DNA of 64,000 nucleotides from Lachnospiraceae bacterium UBA935 (GCA_002293525.1 DBDJ01000018.1:62532-126531), one strand, 5' to 3'. Shown: positions 24,373-34,029, counted from the first letter of the stretch. Notes: generated by a model from the letters alone, not told the origin. A program made the numbers and translations.

Positions 24373-26067
24373 ATGAGAAAAAGTAACACGAGCAATTATA
24401 AAAATCCTCATGAAAAGTCCAATCCGCTGATACACGCCGGTTTTATCGCGTTAGCTGCAGGATTGTTATTTCGTATCCTGCTGATGTCGCTGATCGGGGA
24501 AGAAGGAGTAGGGTATTTTGCACCGGTTAACGAAATCTTTGTTTTATGCAGCCTGTTCATCACTTACGGGCTGGCAGAGGCCACCCATTCCCTGGTCAAA
24601 TACCGAATCAAACGCGAGCAGTACAAAAGTGCCCGGCGTATCTTCAAATGCGCAGCTTTGTTGGCCTTGCTGTTTGGCGTAGCGGCCGGTTTCCTTATCC
24701 TTCTGGGCAACCGGTTTATTGCCGAGGTGCTTTTGCTGCAACGGTACAGCTGGCTGCCGGTCTGTGTCATGGCTCCGGCTGTCATTTTTATTTCTCTGAC
24801 CTGTCTGCTCAGAGGATATTTTCAGGGAACCGGCACCCGGATTCCGACGGTGCATTCACTGGTGCTGGAGCAGCTGCTGACCATCGGCCTCGGGACGCTT
24901 TTGTCTGCCGTGCTTTACCGGTACGGCCTCAAAGTGGCGGCGGTTCTGCACAATAACAGCCTTAAGGCAGTCTACGGAGCTACGGGCGCAGCGCTGGGGG
25001 TCTTGATTGCCGCCGTGCTTTCTTTTCTGCATTTGCTGTTGCTTTACCTGCTGTACCGCGGTACAGCCAAAAAACAGATTTACCGGGACAGTTCCAGGAA
25101 TGCCGAGCCCAAGGCCTATCTTTACGGCAGTCTGCTCCGGTCGGCAGTTCCTTATGGTCTAGTGACCGTATTGTTCGGCATGACGACGCTGGCTGATCAA
25201 AGAATGTATTATTATTATCAGAATATTTTTCGGGATATCTTCACCGAGGCCGGGGAAACGGTCGTTGACAAGGTAGTCGTGTGGGGCAACTACTACGGGA
25301 TCTATCTGAGCGTCATCGGGTTCCTGACAGCCTGTGGCTGCCTGGTTCCCGCTAAAGCGATCAAGGCCGTCTCAGCCGCATGGCTGAGAGAAGAATACCG
25401 GGCTTCCCGGGATCAGCTGACCCAGACGATCAATAACATCGTGATTGTTACCGTGCCGCTGGTATTTTTTACAGCGGTAATCGCCGAGCCGTTAGCCGTC
25501 ATCATCGGCCAGGGGAATTCCGACATAACAGCCGAGCTGATTCCGTATGGCTGTGCATGGATTCTGTTCGGTACTGTCGGCTATCTTTGTTACGGGCTGC
25601 TAAAACAGTTTGACAAGGTGTACCAGCTGCTGCTGCTCGGTGTCGGCAGTTTTTTGCTGCACCTGGCCGTGCTTTACCTGCTGCTGTCCCAGGCCGGTCC
25701 GACCGGGATGGGCATCAACGGGGTGGCATTAAGCAATGTGATTTCCGTAGCATGTGCCTGTGTGGGCGGGCTGGCTTTGGTATTCCGGCTTATGCAGTAC
25801 GGGCAGGAATGGCTGAGACGCTGTCTGCGGATCCTGGTCATTACCCTGATCTGTGCAGGTGTCGCCGGAATGATTGCGATATTGATAAAAACGGCTTTGA
25901 TGCCCCTGCTGCCAGAGTTTGTCGTGATTCTTATCTGTTTTGTGATTATTTTAGCGGCCTATCTCTTATTGATGATCCTGTTACGCGCCCTGACGGAGAG
26001 TGAGCTGGAAAAAATCCCGGGCGGGACAGCCCTCTTAACGCTCGCAAAATTCATGCATTTATTATAA
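24373..26067 (+). CDS. Polysaccharide/lipid flippase of the MOP superfamily, SpoVB-like
   Basis: A 564-residue protein with about 14 hydrophobic segments and the MATE/MOP hallmark near the N-terminus (GFIALAAGLLFRILLMSLIGEEGVGYF). A TCLLRGYFQGTGTRIPT motif is typical of SpoVB, MurJ and related polysaccharide exporters. The ribosome site AAGGAGG precedes ATG 24373. It likely flips a lipid-linked peptidoglycan or polysaccharide precursor; SpoVB acts in spore cortex synthesis, but several paralogues exist in Clostridia and the exact role here is open. Confidence 0.85.
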   Translation: MRKSNTSNYKNPHEKSNPLIHAGFIALAAGLLFRILLMSLIGEEGVGYFAPVNEIFVLCSLFITYGLAEATHSLVKYRIKREQYKSARRIFKCAALLALLFGVAAGFLILLGNRFIAEVLLLQRYSWLPVCVMAPAVIFISLTCLLRGYFQGTGTRIPTVHSLVLEQLLTIGLGTLLSAVLYRYGLKVAAVLHNNSLKAVYGATGAALGVLIAAVLSFLHLLLLYLLYRGTAKKQIYRDSSRNAEPKAYLYGSLLRSAVPYGLVTVLFGMTTLADQRMYYYYQNIFRDIFTEAGETVVDKVVVWGNYYGIYLSVIGFLTACGCLVPAKAIKAVSAAWLREEYRASRDQLTQTINNIVIVTVPLVFFTAVIAEPLAVIIGQGNSDITAELIPYGCAWILFGTVGYLCYGLLKQFDKVYQLLLLGVGSFLLHLAVLYLLLSQAGPTGMGINGVALSNVISVACACVGGLALVFRLMQYGQEWLRRCLRILVITLICAGVAGMIAILIKTALMPLLPEFVVILICFVIILAAYLLLMILLRALTESELEKIPGGTALLTLAKFMHLL

Positions 26068-26151
26068 AACGGTATAAATAAGCACTTTTTGGAAGATACT
26101 ATTACAAATCAATGGTTAGAGGACAGCCATGAAAATGGTCAGAGGACGGCT

Positions 26152-26988
26152 ATGAAATTTGTAAAACGTATCACAGTGTTTTTCATCATACCCATGACGA
26201 TGTTTGCCGGCGGGCTGGCCTCCGGTATGGCAGCCATGGATTTTTTTTATCCGGGGCGGGCTCTGGCCGAGGGAAATGCGGTCGCCGGTAATAGGATAAC
26301 GGACAGTTGGGAAACGGCCATCACAGAAGGTGCCGAAGCTGCCGACATCGCCTATGAAAACCAGGTGGACAAGAATACGCAAAGCGGACAGAAAGCCGGC
26401 AGGCCGGATGGTTCCGGGACAGGTTCCGAAACGGATCCTGATACAGGTTCCGTAACAGCATCCATGGAGGAAAGTCTTTTGTCGGCGGCGGATGCCGGGC
26501 CGGAAGCCGTGGAAGTGTCAATGAATGACGGGGCAACGATTAATGCGGATACCGAATATATGATTCAGGAGTACCGCCGTAACAGTGACGAGATGTCGGA
26601 AGAAATCATCCCGGTTCCGGAGACATTTGTAGGGCTTGACCGGGAGCTGTTTACGACAATAATGGAGGAGTTTACTAATTTTCCGCCGCTGTCGGAACAG
26701 GAAAAAGGCTTTATCAGCTGTGAGGTCGTTTCATTTTCGCCACATCGGGTAGTAGTCAGAAAGATCTACGAGGAGGAAGAAACACCGGAAGAAATGGCGG
26801 AAGGTTTTTACCTGGTCAATGAGAATAATCTGGTTACCGTGTATTACGGGGATGAGAAAACGGTCTATATGACTACGAATATTATGCTGCAGAATTTGCC
26901 GGAGGAGCTTCGGGAGGAGATTATTTACAGAAAATTCATTGAACGGGAAGAAGACCTATATGATTTTTTAGAGGCTTATTCCAGTTAA
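26152..26988 (+). CDS. Membrane-anchored protein of unknown function
   Basis: A 278-residue protein starting MKFVKRITVFFIIPMTMFAGGLASG, one hydrophobic N-terminal segment (about 7-27) that is either an anchor or a signal peptide. A Thr/Gly/Asp-rich linker follows, then an acidic C-terminal domain (about 170-278, with PLSEQEKGFISCEVVSFSPH and YYGDEKTVYMTTN) that I do not recognise. The start is ATG 26152 with GAGG six bases upstream; the open frame continues upstream to a TTG at 26089 without support. It lies between the flippase and a flavoprotein. The extracellular side is likely for most of the protein. Confidence 0.7.
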   Translation: MKFVKRITVFFIIPMTMFAGGLASGMAAMDFFYPGRALAEGNAVAGNRITDSWETAITEGAEAADIAYENQVDKNTQSGQKAGRPDGSGTGSETDPDTGSVTASMEESLLSAADAGPEAVEVSMNDGATINADTEYMIQEYRRNSDEMSEEIIPVPETFVGLDRELFTTIMEEFTNFPPLSEQEKGFISCEVVSFSPHRVVVRKIYEEEETPEEMAEGFYLVNENNLVTVYYGDEKTVYMTTNIMLQNLPEELREEIIYRKFIEREEDLYDFLEAYSS

Positions 26989-26996
26989 TCAATGAT

Positions 26997-28271
26997 ATGA
27001 AAGTTTACTGTCGGAAGGAATGGGAGAAACGTGTGAGTGTTGAAGTTGCAGTAATAGGCGCTGGTGCGGCGGGGATGATGGCCGCCATAACGGCAGCCGC
27101 CGGGGGCGCACGGGTGGTGCTATATGAAAAGAATGAGCGGGTCGGTAAGAAACTGCTGGCTACCGGCAATGGTAAATGTAATCTGAGTAATGTAGATATG
27201 GATATTGCTCATTATTATACTGCTGATCCGCGGCTGGCGACGTGTGTTCTGGAGGAGTTATCTGTTTCGGATACGGTTCGTTTGTTTAACGGGATGGGTA
27301 TGATGGTGAAAGAGAAGAAAGGTTACCTCTATCCATTTTCAGAACAGGCTTCGACGGTACTGGACATACTGCGGCTGCGGATGGAGGAACTTCTGATCGA
27401 AGTCGTGTGCGGCTGCGAAGTTGTGGCAATAGAAAGAGCGGAATATGATAAGTTAAGGGTAAAGACGGTTGATGGGAACATAGATAGTTATGACAGTGTC
27501 ATCCTGGCCTGCGGAAGCCGGGCCGCCCTAAGAAAAACAGATGTCTTTGGAGGTTATCGCTTGGCTGCTGCCTTAGGTCACAGTATCGTTCCGGTGGTGC
27601 CGGCTCTGGTTCAACTCAGATGCCGTGAGAATTATATGAAATCCCTTGCCGGGGTAAGGTGTCAGGCTTTGCTGACTTTGGTGACGGACGGGATATCCGG
27701 TCAGAAGGAGCAGGGCGAATTACAGTTTACTGAGTATGGGATATCCGGCATTCCGGTATTTCAGTTTAGCAGGCTTGCGGCTTATGACTTGCTTGAGAAA
27801 CGTGATGTTGCGGTAGATGTGGATTTTTTTCCGGATTATGATGATACTGCTTATAAAGAGTTGACAGAAGAGCGCTATCGGTTCGGTGAAGGTAAAGCGC
27901 TGGCTGATTTTTTACTGGGTATGGCGAATAAGAAGATTAACCGGACCATGATCCTGCTTAGCGGCTGTAAAGGAACTGATATAGTTGCTAGATTAGGAAA
28001 AAAGAAGATAGAAGAGATCTTGTGGAAATACAAAAAACTGAGACTACATATTACTTCGGTCAATTCATTTGAGCAGGCCCAGGTCTGTGCCGGGGGCGTA
28101 CCCTTGCATGAGGTCAGTGAAAGCCTGGAATCCCTGCTGATACCGCACCTGTATTTTGCCGGTGAAATCCTGGATGTGGATGGAAGATGCGGCGGTTACA
28201 ATCTGCAATGGGCATGGTCCAGTGGTCATATGGCAGGCAATGCGGCTTTGCGTTTTAGGCTGCCGGATTAG
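26997..28271 (+). CDS. HI0933/YhiN-family FAD-dependent oxidoreductase
   Basis: A 424-residue flavoprotein. The N-terminal dinucleotide motif AVIGAGAAGMMAAITAA is followed by the YhiN-family block EKNERVGKKLLATGNGKCNLSN, and the C-terminus shows GGVPLHEV...GLYFAGEILDVDGRCGGYNLQWAWSSG-like text. Family members include BaiN-like enzymes, but the reaction of most is unknown. ATG 26997 has no clear ribosome site; a GTG at 27033 with GGGAGAAA in front and starting VSVEVAVIGAG is an equally good start. The next gene is also a flavoprotein. Confidence 0.9.
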   Translation: MKVYCRKEWEKRVSVEVAVIGAGAAGMMAAITAAAGGARVVLYEKNERVGKKLLATGNGKCNLSNVDMDIAHYYTADPRLATCVLEELSVSDTVRLFNGMGMMVKEKKGYLYPFSEQASTVLDILRLRMEELLIEVVCGCEVVAIERAEYDKLRVKTVDGNIDSYDSVILACGSRAALRKTDVFGGYRLAAALGHSIVPVVPALVQLRCRENYMKSLAGVRCQALLTLVTDGISGQKEQGELQFTEYGISGIPVFQFSRLAAYDLLEKRDVAVDVDFFPDYDDTAYKELTEERYRFGEGKALADFLLGMANKKINRTMILLSGCKGTDIVARLGKKKIEEILWKYKKLRLHITSVNSFEQAQVCAGGVPLHEVSESLESLLIPHLYFAGEILDVDGRCGGYNLQWAWSSGHMAGNAALRFRLPD

Positions 28272-28322
28272 GGAACGCGGATTGAGTCAGTGTTTTCCTA
28301 GTAGGTTACAGAAAGGATATGC

Positions 28323-29951
28323 ATGATAAGAATACATCAAATCAAGCTTCCCGTCGGGCATACGGAGAAGCAGCTGGAAGGTAAGATCAGGAATATGCTG
28401 AGACTTGGCCGGGAGCAAAGGTTTACATATGAGAAGATTCGTCGTTCCATAGATGCCCGAAAGAAACCGGATATTTATTACAGCTATGTGATAGATGTGG
28501 ATGTCAGGGAGGGGCAGGAAGAGCATTTAGTCAAGAAATTAAGAGATCCGCAAGTGGTTTGCTGTCACTCGGCACGATATGTTTTTCCTTATTCCGGCAA
28601 GATTAAGAGAGGGACGGCCGATGACAGGGACAGGTCAGGTGCCCGACCAATCATCGTCGGGATGGGACCTGCCGGGCTTTTTTGCGGCTATATGCTGGCA
28701 CTTAATGGATTTCGGCCGATTATCCTGGAACGCGGTGAGGCAATCGAACTAAGAGAAGCCAAGGTGGAAAGGTTCTGGAAGGAAGGTATACTGGACACAG
28801 AAAGCAACGTGCAGTTCGGAGAGGGTGGTGCCGGGACTTTCTCGGACGGCAAGCTTAATACGCTGATTAAAGACAAGAACGGTATAGGACGTGAAGTACT
28901 TTCTATCCTGGTCGGTGCGGGGGCACCGGAAGACATCTTATATGATTATAAACCTCATGTCGGGACGGATGTTTTAAGGAAAGTGGTCATCCATATGAGG
29001 CAGATGATTATCAAGCATGGAGGGGAAGTAAGATTTGGTCGGAAAGTGACCGGCCTCATGGTAGAAGATAATCGTGTCGGCGGCGTGGTAGTCAACCGGA
29101 AGGAAAAATTAGAGAGCAGCCATGTCATCCTGGCAATCGGGCACAGTGCCAGAGATACGTTCCAGATGCTGTTTGATGGCGGCATCCCGATGGAAGCCAA
29201 AGCCTTTGCCGTAGGTCTTCGTGTAGAGCATCCGCAGGCTGTCATCAATCATTCCCAATACGGGAGGGCGGAACATGATATTCTGGGAGCTGCCTATTAT
29301 AAACTGGTCAGCCGTCGGACACAGCCGTCGGTATACTCGTTTTGTATGTGCCCCGGCGGTTTTGTCGTAAATGCTTCTTCAGAAGAAGGCCGTACCGCAG
29401 TCAACGGCATGAGTTATAGCGGACGAGCCGGAAGCAACGCCAATAGTGCCATAGTCGTGACAGTTACACCGGAGGATTACGGATCACTTCACCCGCTTTC
29501 GGGTATGGCCTTCCAGCGCAGACTGGAGGAACGAACCTATCATATCGGCCAAGGAAAAGTTCCTGTCGAATATTATGGCGATTATAAGAGGCATATTCTC
29601 AATGAAGATGTACAGGATACCGGGCGGCCGTATTCACCCGCCATTAAAGGAGAATGGTGCTTTGCACCGGTTCACGATATCCTGCCTGCTTCTTTGAATC
29701 GCTCAATCATAAGTGGGATGACGGAATTTGGCAAAATGATCCGCGGGTTTGATCATGCTCATGTATTATTATCGGGAACCGAAAGCAGAACCTCATCGCC
29801 GATCCGAATCCTTCGCGGTCCAGAGCTGCAGTCGGAAATAAAGGGCCTTTATCCCTGCGGGGAAGGTGCAGGATATGCCGGTGGAATCATGTCAGCGGCG
29901 ATTGATGGGATAAGGATTGCGGAGGCTGTGGCGAAATCGCTTATGAGATAA
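28323..29951 (+). CDS. COG2509-type FAD-dependent dehydrogenase
   Basis: A 542-residue protein with an N-terminal small alpha/beta domain (residues 1-90), an FAD motif (IIVGMGPAGLFCGYMLALNG near 108-127), and the family text VQFGEGGAGTFSDGKLNT and FCMCPGGFVVNASSEEG. It ends with YPCGEGAGYAGGIMSAAIDG. These proteins are widespread in Clostridia and their substrate is unknown. The ribosome site AGAAAGGA precedes ATG 28323. It lies 51 bases after the YhiN-like gene. Confidence 0.92.
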   Translation: MIRIHQIKLPVGHTEKQLEGKIRNMLRLGREQRFTYEKIRRSIDARKKPDIYYSYVIDVDVREGQEEHLVKKLRDPQVVCCHSARYVFPYSGKIKRGTADDRDRSGARPIIVGMGPAGLFCGYMLALNGFRPIILERGEAIELREAKVERFWKEGILDTESNVQFGEGGAGTFSDGKLNTLIKDKNGIGREVLSILVGAGAPEDILYDYKPHVGTDVLRKVVIHMRQMIIKHGGEVRFGRKVTGLMVEDNRVGGVVVNRKEKLESSHVILAIGHSARDTFQMLFDGGIPMEAKAFAVGLRVEHPQAVINHSQYGRAEHDILGAAYYKLVSRRTQPSVYSFCMCPGGFVVNASSEEGRTAVNGMSYSGRAGSNANSAIVVTVTPEDYGSLHPLSGMAFQRRLEERTYHIGQGKVPVEYYGDYKRHILNEDVQDTGRPYSPAIKGEWCFAPVHDILPASLNRSIISGMTEFGKMIRGFDHAHVLLSGTESRTSSPIRILRGPELQSEIKGLYPCGEGAGYAGGIMSAAIDGIRIAEAVAKSLMR

Positions 29952-30078
29952 AGTTGTTTCAATTATGATTATAATATTTTATATTTTAGACTTATCTACA
30001 AATAGCTTTATTATTGACTATTAAAACTCTAAGTTTTATAATTTTAATATATTTATAGAGTTTTCTAAAAGGTATATT

Positions 30079-30195
30079 ATGACTATATTAGAGCAAATAA
30101 AGATTATATGTGAATATTATTATGAGAGATTTTCCATATCTGACTTAGATATCATTAAGAGGCAATGGAACTATTTTGAACTAAAATTGTATTAA
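30079..30195 (+). CDS. Small ORF of 38 residues before the methyltransferase gene
   Basis: ATG 30079, preceded by AAAAGG, opens a 38-codon frame (begins MTILEQIKIICEYYYERF) ending at TAA 30193-30195, 19 bases before the methyltransferase start. The DNA is strongly AT-rich like the rest of this island. No family is recognised and it is too short for a classical controller protein of a restriction-modification system; it may be a leader or chance. The rest of 29952-30214 shows no gene. Confidence 0.35.
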   Translation: MTILEQIKIICEYYYERFSISDLDIIKRQWNYFELKLY

Positions 30196-30214
30196 AGGAT
30201 GGAGATTCGGGTTG

Positions 30215-31456
30215 ATGATAAAATTCGATTTAGAAGAAGCACGTGTGAAGTATCAAAATAATCGTGATGTTATTTCATTGTTTTCTGGAGCAATGGGATT
30301 AGATATCGGTCTTGAAAGAGCTGGACTTAATGTTATGATAGGACAGGATTTCAAGCCGGATTGTATCGAGACGATGAAATTAAACGGCCACAAGGTTTTG
30401 GCAGGAGACATTCGAGAGATAAACCCTGAAACACTTTTGGAACTGACTGGACTAAAAGCCGGGGAGCCGTTTATGATCTGTGGAGGTCCACCCTGTCAGC
30501 CGTTTTCTACTGCCGGAAAAAGACTGGGAATCAATGACCCGCGGGGAAGCTTATTTATGGATTTCATCCGGATGATAGACTACATACGCCCGAGATTCTT
30601 TGTGATGGAAAATGTAAAAGGCATTATTTCGGCACCGTTAAAACATTCAACTGTTGCTGAAAGAGTAAAGGATGATCCGGAACAAAGGCTAGGGACGGTT
30701 TTAGATGTGATTCTATCGGAATTTAATATTCTGGGTTATAGAACTGTGTATGGAATTTTGGACGCTGTAAATTATGGAGTGCCTCAGTTCCGTGAACGTT
30801 TTGTATTAATAGGCAGTAGAGATAATGAAGATATCTTTTTACCGATACCGACACATTTTCAAATGCATCAGAGTCCGGAGTACAAGTGGAAAACAGTAGC
30901 AGATGCTATAAAGGACTTGGAGGATGATCCTGGGGAATACACTTTACTAAGTGGTGACAGAAAAAAATACCTTCTTTTGGTTCCGGAGGGCGGTAATTGG
31001 AAAGACTTGCCACAGGAAATCATTCCAGTTGCGATGGGTGGAGCTTATGAGTCTGGTGGAGGTAAAGTTGGATTTTACAGAAGATTGTCATATGCTCAGC
31101 CTTCTCCGACAATAACAACATCTCCGGCTCAAAAAGCGACCATGCTTTGTCATCCGATACATGATAGGCCACTAAGTGTAAAAGAGTATGCAAGAATCCA
31201 GCAGTTTCCAGATGAATGGAAATTTATTGGAACCATATCGTCAAAATATAGCCAGATTGGAAATGCGGTTCCGGTAGGATTAGCTGAAGCTATTGGAAAA
31301 GCAATTTTATCAACAGCGAATAAGACATCAACCATAGAAACAAAGCGGTTCAGGGGAACCAGTGTACACAATAAAGTAAAAAATGCAATGGAGTTAGGGG
31401 GAAGTCGCTTCAGAGATAGTGGAATCCGTATTAAGAACATTTGTGACATCGAGTGA
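30215..31456 (+). CDS. DNA (cytosine-5) methyltransferase
   Basis: A 413-residue C5 methyltransferase with motif I (DVISLFSGAMGLDIGLERAG), motif IV with the catalytic cysteine (GGPPCQPFSTAGKR, near residue 93), motif VI (FFVMENVKG), motif VIII (QFRERFVLIG) and motif X (QIGNAVPV). All core motifs are intact, so it should be active. The target-recognition region lies between VIII and X and its site is unknown. ATG 30215 follows GGATGGAG. The region is AT-rich compared with both sides. A broken endonuclease gene follows, so this is the surviving half of a type II system. Confidence 0.95.
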   Translation: MIKFDLEEARVKYQNNRDVISLFSGAMGLDIGLERAGLNVMIGQDFKPDCIETMKLNGHKVLAGDIREINPETLLELTGLKAGEPFMICGGPPCQPFSTAGKRLGINDPRGSLFMDFIRMIDYIRPRFFVMENVKGIISAPLKHSTVAERVKDDPEQRLGTVLDVILSEFNILGYRTVYGILDAVNYGVPQFRERFVLIGSRDNEDIFLPIPTHFQMHQSPEYKWKTVADAIKDLEDDPGEYTLLSGDRKKYLLLVPEGGNWKDLPQEIIPVAMGGAYESGGGKVGFYRRLSYAQPSPTITTSPAQKATMLCHPIHDRPLSVKEYARIQQFPDEWKFIGTISSKYSQIGNAVPVGLAEAIGKAILSTANKTSTIETKRFRGTSVHNKVKNAMELGGSRFRDSGIRIKNICDIE

Positions 31457-31672
31457 GGAAACTATTTTTGGCAATTGCTTTTTTGAACCAATTGCTATTG
31501 CTGTAAGCGGTGGTAATAAGGCTTTAGCAGAAAGTATTGATGTGATGATACAAGATAATGATAGTAACACAATTTATGCCATTGCCGTCAAGAGTGGTCC
31601 TTCTGTATAGTTTCTGTAGGGCAGACGGTGCCATTGATTGGGAAAAACTGGTTGAATTTAACTCGGGGGATT
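31398..31672 (+). pseudogene. Broken type II restriction endonuclease gene
   Basis: A frame open from 31398 (GTG at 31419 is a possible start) encodes SEETIFGNCFFEPIAIAVSGG, then IYAIAVKSGPSV, and stops at 31610. FG.FFE.lAi followed by a D...yaiAVKSGP core resembles restriction endonucleases of the PmeII-like group, where the Glu, Asp and V-K-S-G residues form the PD-(D/E)xK site. The frame ends directly after the catalytic lysine, and the family would continue for over 150 residues. A short stretch at about 31621-31672 (DGAIDWEKLVEFNSGD in another frame) may be the residual C-terminus. The family match is by eye. Confidence 0.65.
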
Positions 31673-31741
31673 AAGAAGAGTTACGGTATTGGGAGGGGAA
31701 TGCATGAAAACTTGCTAATTAGCAGAAAGGATAAGTATAAT

Positions 31742-31969
31742 TTGGATAAAAAAACATTAGATGAAAAAATAGCAAGAATCAATGAATTATATCATCGTTC
31801 CAAGCAAGAAGGGCTGACACCGGACGAAAAAATAGAACAGGAAGAATTACGGAAAGAATATATAGCCAATATTCGCGCTAATCTGCGGGGACAGCTGAAT
31901 AATATCAGCATCCGGGAAGAAGACGGAACCATTACCGACCTAGGTGCCGAATTGGGAAATAAAAACTGA
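31742..31969 (+). CDS. DUF896 (YnzC-like) protein
   Basis: A 75-residue protein with the DUF896 signature LDEKIARINELYHRSKQEGLT.DEK.EQ..LRKEYI and RANLRGQLNNISI. The probable start is TTG 31742 (family members begin M-D/E-x-K-x-L-D-E), with AGAAAGG 11 bases upstream; the frame extends upstream to an ATG at 31628 that lies in the restriction-gene debris. In Bacillus YnzC is an SOS-induced small protein of unknown biochemical role. It is followed after 15 bases by the cyclo-ligase gene. Confidence 0.88.
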   Translation: MDKKTLDEKIARINELYHRSKQEGLTPDEKIEQEELRKEYIANIRANLRGQLNNISIREEDGTITDLGAELGNKN

Positions 31970-31984
31970 CAGAGGAATTCAGAT

Positions 31985-32671
31985 ATGTGTGCAGATGAGA
32001 ATAGCAGCTGGAATAATGGTTTGAGCACAGATAAAAATAATATCAATGTGTATAACAATATGAGTATCAATACGGACAGCAAAACGAACAAGCACGCTCT
32101 GAGAAAAGAATACCTAAGCCGCCGGGAATCCCAGGGAGTCATTGAAAGTATGGAAAAAAGCCGGCAGATATTGCAGAAACTCATTGAGCAGGAAGCTTAT
32201 AGAATGTCAGGCATCCTATTGATTTATGTGGATTTCCGCGGCGAAGTAAAAACAGCACCGTTAATCAGGGAATTGCTCAAGAACCATGAGAAAAAAATAT
32301 ACTGTCCCAGAATAACGGGATCAAAAATGGATTTCTTCGAGATTAGCGACATGATGCAGCTCATAGAAAGTAATTATGGGATAAAGGAACCGGAACCGTC
32401 AGCAGAGAGGCAGTTTACTCCAGACACCTATGCCCCGGAAACATGCCTGATGATTATGCCCGGAGTGGTATTTGACAGGAACCGGGGCAGGATTGGCTAT
32501 GGCAGGGGTTATTATGATCATTTCCTGGCAGACTGTCCGAACCTTAAAACAATTGCCCTTTCCTATGACTGTCAGATCGCGCCGCAAGTGCCAATGAATG
32601 AACATGACAGGAGACCTGACATGATCATAACCGAAACTGAAATCATATTAACAGATAAAACATACTTATAA
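31985..32671 (+). CDS. 5-formyltetrahydrofolate cyclo-ligase
   Basis: A 228-residue protein of the 5-FTHF cyclo-ligase (YgfA/MTHFS) family, which returns 5-formyl-THF to 5,10-methenyl-THF using ATP. It has an N-terminal KHALRKEYLSRR motif, a central YVDFRGEVKTAPLI segment and the glycine-rich loop GRIGYGRGYYDHFL. The first 38 residues form a hydrophilic Asn/Ser-rich extension not needed by the family, and the true start could be further in (ATG 32059). It joins fhs and folD as a third folate one-carbon gene in the window. Confidence 0.92.
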   Translation: MCADENSSWNNGLSTDKNNINVYNNMSINTDSKTNKHALRKEYLSRRESQGVIESMEKSRQILQKLIEQEAYRMSGILLIYVDFRGEVKTAPLIRELLKNHEKKIYCPRITGSKMDFFEISDMMQLIESNYGIKEPEPSAERQFTPDTYAPETCLMIMPGVVFDRNRGRIGYGRGYYDHFLADCPNLKTIALSYDCQIAPQVPMNEHDRRPDMIITETEIILTDKTYL

Positions 32672-32763
32672 AATAGACTATGAATAATATAAGAAAAATA
32701 ATATAAGTAAATAATTAGTAAACATGATTATCTAAGCAAATATAAATGTGAGGAGGCGATAGA

Positions 32764-34008
32764 ATGGATCTGACCATGATGGGAGAAAAAGCCCAGAAAG
32801 CCGGATATCAGGTACAGAAACTGACTGCGGCAGAGAAGAATGCCGGCTTAGGCGCGGTCGCAGATGCACTGGTAAATAATGCGGGTGCTATATTAGCGGC
32901 CAATAATCAGGATATTAAAAGAGCACAGGAGTCCGGCATGCACGAAGGTTTAGTGGACCGGCTCCGGCTTAACGAGAACCGTATACAGGCGATGGCGGAG
33001 GGCTTACGTGAAATCATCAGCCTGGCGGATCCCATCGGAGAAGAGCTGGAGAGTTTTACCCGTCCTAACGGACTGCATATCCGTAAAAGAAGAGTCCCGC
33101 TGGGGGTAATCGGGATCATTTATGAATCCCGGCCCAATGTGACGGCAGATGCCTTCGGCCTGTGCTTTAAGGCCGGCAACGCGGTGATACTGAAAGGGGG
33201 CAGCGATGCCCTGGCTTCCAATATGGAGATTACCAAGGTAATCAGAAAAGCTTTGTCGGATGACGGCATCACCCCGGATGCGATCCAGCTGATAGAATCT
33301 GCTGACCGCAGCATCACCAACGCTTTTATGAAGATGAACCGTTATGTCAATGTACTGATTCCCCGGGGCGGGGCGGGACTGATCCGGGCAGTGGTGGAAA
33401 ACAGTACGGTGCCGGTAATCGAAACGGGAACCGGGAACTGTCATATTTTCGTAGATGAAAGCGCCAGTATCGATATGGCAACTGCCATTATCGTTAATGC
33501 CAAGACCCAGCGCATCGGCGTCTGCAATGCCTGTGAATCCCTGGTAATTCATGAAGGGATAGCAGAAAAGTTATTAAGCAAACTGGTTCCGGCCTTGGCC
33601 CCGTTCCATGTAGAAATGCGAGGAGATGAGGCCGTCTGCAAAAAATTGCCCGACTGTGTTCCGGTCACGGAAGAAGATTATGGAACAGAATATCTAGATT
33701 ATATTCTTTCGGTAAAAACAGTATCGGGAACGGCAGAAGCGATTGCCCACATCAACCGTTACGGTACCAGACACTCCGAGGCCATCATAACGGAAGATAA
33801 AGACAATGCCGAACAGTTTATGAATGAAGTAGATGCTGCCTGTGTGTATGTCAATGCTTCCACCAGATATACGGATGGCTTTGAATTCGGCTTCGGTGCC
33901 GAGATCGGCATCAGCACCCAGAAGCTTCATGCCAGAGGACCAATGGGGCTTAAGGAGCTTACCTCTTACAAATATACCGTTGAAGGGAATGGCCAGGTAA
34001 GACCTTGA
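32764..34008 (+). CDS. proA: Gamma-glutamyl phosphate reductase
   Basis: A 414-residue enzyme of proline synthesis that reduces gamma-glutamyl phosphate to glutamate semialdehyde with NADPH. It shows the family text GVIGIIYESRPNVTADAFGLCFKAGNA and LIPRGGAGLI. The catalytic cysteine sits in RIGVCNACESLV near residue 258, and ARGPMGLKELTSYKY lies at the C-terminus. Ribosome site GAGGAGG precedes ATG 32764. proB is not in the window. A repeat element begins about 20 bases after the stop. Confidence 0.97.
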   Translation: MDLTMMGEKAQKAGYQVQKLTAAEKNAGLGAVADALVNNAGAILAANNQDIKRAQESGMHEGLVDRLRLNENRIQAMAEGLREIISLADPIGEELESFTRPNGLHIRKRRVPLGVIGIIYESRPNVTADAFGLCFKAGNAVILKGGSDALASNMEITKVIRKALSDDGITPDAIQLIESADRSITNAFMKMNRYVNVLIPRGGAGLIRAVVENSTVPVIETGTGNCHIFVDESASIDMATAIIVNAKTQRIGVCNACESLVIHEGIAEKLLSKLVPALAPFHVEMRGDEAVCKKLPDCVPVTEEDYGTEYLDYILSVKTVSGTAEAIAHINRYGTRHSEAIITEDKDNAEQFMNEVDAACVYVNASTRYTDGFEFGFGAEIGISTQKLHARGPMGLKELTSYKYTVEGNGQVRP

Positions 34009-34029
34009 ATTTTAACAGGATCGCATCGT

